Shown here one piece after another: positions 5,950 to 6,567 of a stretch of 6,567 nt of DNA. The DNA is taken from assembly GCA_000434635.1 (NCBI GenBank), contig HF988138.1:5226-11792 (forward strand), given 5' to 3'. Below the pieces are notes generated by a model. It did no database searches. It saw only the letters and a list, made by a program, of their open reading frames with translations, and had not been told where the DNA came from. The position numbers and the translations under genes are program-made. This stretch comes from Firmicutes bacterium CAG:110 (GTDB taxonomy: Bacteria; Bacillota; Clostridia; Oscillospirales; Oscillospiraceae). Position 1 is the first letter of the stretch, and every line of letters begins with the position of its first letter.

Positions 5950-6567
5950 CAATCCGCCACAATGGTGGCAAAATAGCTGATCTCCTCCGGCAGCTGCCGC
6001 AGGTCGGTGTAGACCTGCTCCGTTTCCAGTCCGCAGTCTGCCACCATCCCGGCATTTGCCAGCAGGCCGTGGCGTTTTAACGCCTCCGCCGTCTCGTGGA
6101 TGGCCTTGCCGGATTTCATCACGACCTTTGTTCCTGGCAGCGCCAGCGCGTTGTTCAGATCCGTGCTGCCCGACAGAATGTGGAGCGGCTCATCCATACG
6201 GGTGAGACTGCGCCCCAGCCGCGCCGCCACGGCGCAGAAGCTGGTGACACCGGGACACATCACCGTCTCAAACCCGTCATCGCGGATGCGCTCCAGAATA
6301 TAGTAGGCAGTGGCGTACACGGATACGTCGCCCAGATTGACCATGGCCACATCCCGTCCCACCGACAGCTCTGCTTTGATTGCGGCTGCCGCCGCGCGGT
6401 AGCTATCCTCGCGTACCGCCTCATTTCGCGCCATGGTAAAATCCAGCGGCAAAATGGTCTTGCCCTGCATATCTACCGCGCCGGCGGCGATGTCCAGCGC
6501 AAGCATTCGCCCGGACTTCATCCGGGGCGCCGCTATAATGTCACACGCCTCCAGTACCCGGCAGGCT
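5949..6567 (-). CDS. cbiL: Cobalt-factor II / precorrin-2 C20-methyltransferase CbiL, N-terminus missing
   Basis: Cytoplasmic SAM-dependent methyltransferase that adds the C20 methyl group to cobalt-factor II, the first methylation after cobalt insertion in the anaerobic route. 205 residues are visible. The frame stays open to the window edge, so the start and the N-terminal GxGPG SAM loop lie beyond position 6567. An internal ATG at 6521 is not the start, because the 15 codons before it still encode family sequence (RVLEACDIIAAPR). Numbering visible residues, the motifs are NLGDVSVYA at 77-85, the CPGVTSF SAM/substrate loop at 104-110, HILSGS at 129-134 and the terminal EISYFATIV. The full family is about 230 residues, so roughly 25 are missing. 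The LGD motif carries Val where many members have Pro, probably ordinary variation. It ends in TGA nine bases before cbiA. Family assignment is firm; the choice between metal-containing and metal-free substrate is inferred from the neighbouring anaerobic genes. Confidence 0.95.
   Translation of the reverse strand, partial: ACRVLEACDIIAAPRMKSGRMLALDIAAGAVDMQGKTILPLDFTMARNEAVREDSYRAAAAAIKAELSVGRDVAMVNLGDVSVYATAYYILERIRDDGFETVMCPGVTSFCAVAARLGRSLTRMDEPLHILSGSTDLNNALALPGTKVVMKSGKAIHETAEALKRHGLLANAGMVADCGLETEQVYTDLRQLPEEISYFATIVAD

Larger units (their letters stand above)
1..6567 (-). other. Single anaerobic corrin-ring operon segment
   Basis: Eight genes in one direction with junctions, in transcription order, of +9 (cbiL/cbiA), -4 (cbiA/cbiC), +3 (cbiC/cbiD), +2 (cbiD/cbiF), -4 (cbiF/cbiG), -8 (cbiG/cbiH) and -8 (cbiH/cbiJ) bases. 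All encode enzymes of one pathway. No intergenic space can hold a promoter, terminator or riboswitch, so the window appears to be the interior of one longer transcript. Regulation, most likely by a cobalamin riboswitch in this kind of organism, would have to be upstream of position 6567. That last point is inference. Confidence 0.9.

Noticed and set aside
5849..6055. Possible small gene at the cbiL/cbiA junction (68 residues, minus strand)
   Set aside because: It overlaps both genes out of frame and its sequence is a shifted reading of their conserved segments.
4656..6080. 474-residue open frame on the plus strand opposite cbiA and the end of cbiL
   Set aside because: It lies antisense to two clear pathway genes, its protein is rich in Arg, Gln, His and Ala with no recognisable domain, and such long frames opposite genes are expected in GC-rich DNA.

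Overview
The window is a single stretch of anaerobic (cobalt-early) adenosylcobalamin biosynthesis genes, all on the minus strand. In transcription order (right to left on the given strand) it reads cbiL (5' end outside the window), cbiA, cbiC, cbiD, cbiF, cbiG, cbiH and cbiJ (3' end outside the window). Every protein is recognisable from family motifs, and no visible frame is broken. The presence of cbiD, cbiG and cbiH marks the oxygen-independent route rather than the aerobic cob route.

Layout: cbiL 5949-6567 (partial), cbiA 4593-5939, cbiC 3970-4596, cbiD 2839-3966, cbiF 2081-2836, cbiG 1074-2084, cbiH 350-1081 (TTG start), cbiJ 1-357 (partial). Junctions run from an 8-base overlap to a 9-base gap, so there is no room for a promoter, terminator or RNA gene between any two genes. 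Most starts have a purine-rich ribosome binding site inside the end of the preceding gene. This is one polycistronic message with probable translational coupling. Its promoter, and any cobalamin riboswitch, would lie beyond position 6567 and its terminator before position 1. No mobile element, CRISPR array, tRNA, rRNA or sizeable repeat was seen.

How the genes work together: CbiL methylates cobalt-factor II at C20. CbiH methylates C17 and contracts the ring. CbiF methylates C11. CbiG opens the lactone and releases the two-carbon fragment. CbiD methylates C1. CbiJ reduces the macrocycle. CbiC moves the C11 methyl to C12 to give cobyrinate, and CbiA amidates the a and c side chains. The C5/C15 methylation and decarboxylation step (CbiE/CbiT), the cobalt chelatase and the later amidation and loop-assembly enzymes are not in the window.

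Organism: the GC-rich sequence, strong AGGAGG-like ribosome binding sites, a TTG start and protein wording typical of gut clostridia suggest a high-GC anaerobic Firmicute, perhaps of the Oscillospiraceae. This is inference from style, not from a marker gene. I found no undescribed system here. The points worth a second look are the absence of cbiE/cbiT from its usual place between cbiD and cbiF, and the TTG start of cbiH.
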